NCBI GenBank assembly: GCA_026636295.1
Contig: CP089465.1
Span: 248,001 to 312,000 of the forward strand
Source of the DNA: Medakamo hakoo
Lineage: Eukaryota > Chlorophyta > Trebouxiophyceae > Coccomyxaceae
Direction of reading: 5' to 3'
Length of the DNA: 64,000 nt
Part shown: in pieces, positions 60,598 through 64,000 of the stretch
How positions within the stretch are numbered: the first letter of the stretch is position 1
Layout: each line of letters begins with the position of its first letter
Notes under the pieces: model-generated
What the model was told of the DNA's origin: nothing
Seen by the model: only the letters and a program-made list of their open reading frames with translations
Database searches by the model: none
Program-made: the position numbers and the translations under genes

Positions 60598-63500
60598 TCA
60601 AAACCCGTCCACTTTCACCGTCCACGCGTCGCCGTCGTAGTGGACGTGCGTGCGGCCCGCGGCCGCCGCGGCTTCAGCCAGGCGCGCCCCGAACTGAGCG
60701 ACCCTGCGGCTGGAGGGCGGGTGGCCCGGCCGCCTCGACGACGGCGGCGGCGCCATGCCGCACAGCGTGACCAGGGCGGGCACGTTGAGGCCGGCGCCCC
60801 GGCCCGGCTTCTGTCCGCTGTCCCACCCGTCGTACACAGCCACGTGCCCGGGCTCGACCGTCAGCGCGGCCGCGACGTCCAGGCCCCGGACGTCGACGGG
60901 CGCCAGGAAGGTCACCTCGCCGACGCCCGCCCGGCCGACGGTGAAGCGGGGCAGGGCGGCCAGGCCCGCTTCGTCCAGGGCCGCCAGGGCGGGCGCGTCG
61001 GGGACCGTGAACCAGGCGCCGTCGGGTGGCAGGACGGGGAGGAGGCCCGGGTCCAGGGCGGGCCGGGCGGATGGACGACGGGCGCGGTGGCGGTGGCGGT
61101 GGTCCCAGTCGCGGCCGGCCGGCCGGGCCGTGTCCGGGTCGGCGCCTGCAGGCAGGTGACCGGTGGCCGGTCCGCCGCCGCCTTCCCCTCCACTCACAGC
61201 AGACGAGCGCCGGTGGTGGCGGTGGCGCCGCCGACGGTGGTGGTGGCGGCGGGCGGTGTCGGGGTCGTCGACCGCCGGGTCCTTGCCCACGCCGCCGCCT
61301 GGTCCGACCTCGACCGCCGGCAGCGCGGCCGCGACGGCCGCGCCCAACTCCGCGACGGACGGGTAGTCAAACGCCAGCGTGGCCGGCAGGTCCAGCCCCG
61401 TGGCAGACGACAGCGTGCGCCGCAAGTCAACGGCGCCGACCGAGTCGACGCCCGCGGCCAATAGGGGTTCGGTGGGCGCGAGCGGGCGGCCGGCCGCGGC
61501 AGACGCCGCGTCCGCTGCCAGGGCCGTCGCCCACGCCAATCTGCCGGCCGCGTCCAGGCCGTGCCAGGGTGGCAGCGACACGGCCGTGCGCGGCGGCGGT
61601 GGGGTGTGCTGGCGGCTGGGGTGGGAGGGCAGGGTGGGCGGCAGCGACGCGGCCGCGGCGAGCGGGCGGGGTGGGCGCGGGGGGCGCGGCGGCCCAGGGC
61701 CGGCCTCCGTGTCCGCCGTGTCCGCCAGGTCGGCGTAAAAGGCCCACCGGTGCCGGCCCCCGCCACCGGACAGTAAAGCCGGAATCTCCAACGCCGCCAC
61801 AGCCAGGGCGGCGGGCGTCTCCACGCCGCCGCCCACCACCCGCCCCAGCGGCGCCAACCCCGCCACCGCGTCCAGGCTGCCCATGCCCGCCCGCGCGAGG
61901 CGGGCGCGCAGGGCCGGGTCCGCCGCCATGCCGCCGCCGCCGCCCCAGGCGCCGTACTGCAAGGCAGTGGAGGGCAGGCCGGCCGCGTGCGTGCGGCCGA
62001 CGAGCGCGTCCAGGGCCGCGTTGGCGGCGGCGTAGGCGGCCTGGCCGGCAGAGCCCAACAGTCCGGCGACGGACGAGAAGGCGGCGGCGGAGGACAGGGG
62101 CAGGCCCGCGGCCGCGCGGGCCAGGGCGGCGGCGGCGACAGCCTTGGGCGCGCCGGTTGTGCGCACGTCGGCCGGCGTCGTGCGGGCGAGGGCGCCGTCC
62201 GCCAGTGCGCCGGCGGCGTGGACGGACGCGGCCAGCCGGTGTGAGGACGCGCAGCGGGCCAGGGCCGACGCGCCGGCCCGGGTGGCCGCGTCCGCCGAGA
62301 CGCAGGTCAGGGCGGTGGCGGGTGCGGCAGCAGCCGCCAGCACAGGCGGCGGCGCCCGCCCCGCCCGCCCAGCCGCGATGAGGTGGGGCGGCCGGGCGAG
62401 GCCGCCGCCGCCCTCCGCCAGGAACGCGAGGACGAGCGCGCCCAGGCCGCCCAGGCCGCCCGTGACGAGGGCGGCGCCGGTGCGGCAGCGGGACGGCGTG
62501 GCGGCGGCTGTGCGGCGCGTCCGGCGCAGCGCGGGTGCAGTCGCCAGGCCGGACGCCGCGACGGCCGCGCCGTGCGGGGTGTCCAGGCCGGGCGGGAGGG
62601 GGGTGGTGGAGGTGGGCGGCCGCGCGCGCGGCCGCGCCCATCCGTCCGCTTCCACCACGCCCACGGCCACGCCCAGTTCCGCGGCGGCGGCGCGGGCCAG
62701 GCCGGTGGCGGCCGCACACGTGACGGCGGTGTGCGTCGCGCCGGCCGGGCGGGCCGGGCCGGCGGCGTCGCAGCAGCCGACGACAGAGGCTGCCAGGCGC
62801 GGCGGCGGCGCGGCCGCTGGCCCGCCGCCCACCACCGCCCGCAGCGCGGCCAAGGCGGACGCCGGGTGGGCGGACGCGGTGGCTGTCAGACCTGGCACGC
62901 GCCAGGAGACGGGGGTGCGGTGGCGCGGTGGGGCGGGTGCGGCGGACACAACCTCCGTCGCCCGGCCTTCCACCGCCCACTCGACCTGGCGACGGGCGGG
63001 GGGTGGGGGCGGTGGCGGTGGCGGTGACGGTGCCACCTCCATGGCCGCAGCCAGCAGCCCGGCCGCCTGGAAGGCGGGAGAGGTGGACGGGCCGCCGCCC
63101 AGCACAGCCGACGCGGCGGAAGCGAGGCCGCCACCGCCCACGCCGCCGTCTTCGGCCGTCGCCCAGGCCCGGCCGCCGCCGCCGCTGTCGCCGCCGTCGC
63201 CGTCGCGCGTCGCCAGCACACACCCGGCGCCGACGGGGACCCGCGGCTCGCCGCTGCCCAAGGCCAGGCACAGGTGGAAGGCCGCGTCGCCCGTGGCGGG
63301 GTGGATGGCGTGGGTGGTGCAGTCGGACGGAGGGGCCAGGGAGGCGAGGGCGAGGGGGCGGGTGGTGGCGGGCAGGGCGCGGAGGATGGGCAGGCGAGGC
63401 GGGCGGGCGGGTGGACGGTCGACGGCCGCACCGACGCCAGCCAGGTCGCCCGTCAGGTGGGTGGTGGCCGCCCCCCTCCCCACGCGGACCCGGCCTGTGA

Positions 63501-64000
63501 CCAGGTCAATGGTCACGTCCACGTCCAGGCCGGAAGCCGCGGGCAAGGCGGCCGGCGCCGCGATGGCCGCGCCCGTGAGCGCGGGGGGCGGGCCGACGGC
63601 CGCGAGCGCGACGGGCGACCAGCCCAGCGCCGCGCCGGCCGCCAGGACGGCTCCAAACAGGGCCGCAGCCGGGATGAGTGCCCGGCCCCGCACCCGGTGC
63701 TGGCGCAACAGGGCCGTGGGCGGGGAGGCGCCGACGCCCGCCCACGCCAGCGTGGCGGTGGACGTGGACGCGCGCGAGGCAGACAGGCCGGGCGGCGGCG
63801 GCGGCGGGGCCGGCCACGCCCGCGCCCGGCGCCAGGGCAGGGACGTTGACGGTGGGACAGAGCCTGTGGCAGGCCCGCCGACCACCAGGGCGTGCGCGTT
63901 GACGCCGGACATGCCGAAGGAGGACGCGCCGGCCGCGGGGCGGGGGGAGGTGTGACCGACCGGCAGCAGCCAGGGAGACGGGCCGTGTCCACGGGGCGCA
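60598..64000 (-). CDS. Modular type-I polyketide synthase, C-terminal part, fused to a NUP98 autoproteolytic-domain-like C terminus; 5'-truncated by window edge
   Basis: One open frame from the window edge (first full codon at 63999) to the stop at 60598-60600, 1133 residues seen. In order: the C-terminal end of a KS domain (SSFGMSGVNAHAL near 63915); a dehydratase with the active-site pattern H-x3-G-x4-P (HRVRGRALIP near 63690); a long region with Gly-rich loops; a ketoreductase with NADPH motif GAALVTGGLGGLG (near 62470) and Ser/Tyr/Asn active-site block FSSVAGLLGSAGQAAYAAAN; an ACP with phosphopantetheine Ser in GVDSVGAVDL (near 61440). Then a His/Arg-rich linker (RRHHHRRRRHRHHRR) leads to a NUP98-like domain: AWFTVPDAPALAALDEAGL, PRFTVGRAGVGEVTFLAPVDVRGLDV, AGLNVPALVTL, GDAWTVKVDGF-stop. 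No thioesterase is seen. Confidence 0.85.
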   Translation of the reverse strand, partial: APRGHGPSPWLLPVGHTSPRPAAGASSFGMSGVNAHALVVGGPATGSVPPSTSLPWRRARAWPAPPPPPPGLSASRASTSTATLAWAGVGASPPTALLRQHRVRGRALIPAAALFGAVLAAGAALGWSPVALAAVGPPPALTGAAIAAPAALPAASGLDVDVTIDLVTGRVRVGRGAATTHLTGDLAGVGAAVDRPPARPPRLPILRALPATTRPLALASLAPPSDCTTHAIHPATGDAAFHLCLALGSGEPRVPVGAGCVLATRDGDGGDSGGGGRAWATAEDGGVGGGGLASAASAVLGGGPSTSPAFQAAGLLAAAMEVAPSPPPPPPPPPARRQVEWAVEGRATEVVSAAPAPPRHRTPVSWRVPGLTATASAHPASALAALRAVVGGGPAAAPPPRLAASVVGCCDAAGPARPAGATHTAVTCAAATGLARAAAAELGVAVGVVEADGWARPRARPPTSTTPLPPGLDTPHGAAVAASGLATAPALRRTRRTAAATPSRCRTGAALVTGGLGGLGALVLAFLAEGGGGLARPPHLIAAGRAGRAPPPVLAAAAAPATALTCVSADAATRAGASALARCASSHRLAASVHAAGALADGALARTTPADVRTTGAPKAVAAAALARAAAGLPLSSAAAFSSVAGLLGSAGQAAYAAANAALDALVGRTHAAGLPSTALQYGAWGGGGGMAADPALRARLARAGMGSLDAVAGLAPLGRVVGGGVETPAALAVAALEIPALLSGGGGRHRWAFYADLADTADTEAGPGPPRPPRPPRPLAAAASLPPTLPSHPSRQHTPPPPRTAVSLPPWHGLDAAGRLAWATALAADAASAAAGRPLAPTEPLLAAGVDSVGAVDLRRTLSSATGLDLPATLAFDYPSVAELGAAVAAALPAVEVGPGGGVGKDPAVDDPDTARRHHHRRRRHRHHRRSSAVSGGEGGGGPATGHLPAGADPDTARPAGRDWDHRHRHRARRPSARPALDPGLLPVLPPDGAWFTVPDAPALAALDEAGLAALPRFTVGRAGVGEVTFLAPVDVRGLDVAAALTVEPGHVAVYDGWDSGQKPGRGAGLNVPALVTLCGMAPPPSSRRPGHPPSSRRVAQFGARLAEAAAAAGRTHVHYDGDAWTVKVDGF

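Noticed and set aside
61146-61197. A 52-nt GTGAGT...CAG intron inside the PKS frame
   Set aside because: Splicing would shift the frame and remove the NUP98-like domain; the read-through frame is coherent. Kept as a possible regulated event, not as an annotated intron.
1-64000. Transposons, retroelements, virus-derived elements, toxin genes, CRISPR arrays, rRNA and tRNA genes
   Set aside because: No transposase, reverse transcriptase, integrase, capsid or long terminal repeat pattern, no CRISPR-type spaced repeats, and no structural RNA was recognised on either strand by eye; a database search could still find short or decayed copies.

Overview
This window is a densely packed stretch of eukaryotic nuclear DNA with very high GC (roughly 70% by eye; not computed). 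It most likely comes from a green alga. The reasons are short GT-AG introns (about 50-280 nt), Ala/Gly/Pro-rich proteins with in-frame homopolymers, and a plant-like gene set: a hypersensitive-induced-response (HIR) band-7 protein, a four-MA3 translation factor, EXORDIUM-type proteins, a CCT-domain protein, a GNOM-type ARF-GEF, an AP-2 mu closest to the plant form, a gamma carbonic anhydrase, and several proteins with plastid- or mitochondrion-like presequences. The species is not resolved. I see no operons, no prokaryotic features, no CRISPR, no tRNA/rRNA and no recognisable transposon or virus-derived element.

Layout: 74-8420 holds a partial HIR gene, a novel protein with a 138-bp internal tandem duplication, a secreted cupin-like protein, a TSC10-like dehydrogenase, a flavin monooxygenase and AP-2 mu. 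8841-22631 holds gamma-CA, AP-1 sigma, the MA3 (MRF-type) protein, an MFS anion transporter, RuvB-like 1 (pontin), tRNA m7G46 methyltransferase and an aquaporin. 23215-36478 holds a secreted Ala/Pro-rich protein, organellar AsnRS, an EXORDIUM-like gene, an ERp18/TXNDC12-like ER thioredoxin, a second and divergent EXORDIUM-like gene, a 104-residue unknown and eIF3m. 36733-47549 holds a plastid membrane protein, a 2097-residue GNOM/GBF1 ARF-GEF, a SixA-like phosphatase and a CCT-domain gene whose 5' end is unresolved. 47550-64000 holds an OSCA/CSC1 channel, a FUSC-type transporter, mitoribosomal protein mS35, a type-II membrane glycosyltransferase, an FkbM methyltransferase and the 3' part of a modular type-I polyketide synthase (PKS).

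Most genes are single housekeeping functions (vesicle traffic, translation, tRNA modification, complex I, chromatin remodelling) arranged on alternating strands, often with divergent starts only 150-450 bp apart. The most striking object is at the right edge: the PKS reading frame (KS end, DH, KR, ACP) runs, without a stop, through a His/Arg-rich linker into a C-terminal domain that looks like the NUP98 autoproteolytic domain and ends at the Phe where NUP98 is normally cut. A glycosyltransferase and an FkbM methyltransferase lie beside it, which suggests, but does not prove, a small polyketide tailoring neighbourhood. Other points of note are two GC-AG introns in a divergent gene pair, a 3-nt ATG coding exon, an EXORDIUM paralogue that has lost its HExxE motif, and homopolymer runs placed near the ends of many introns.
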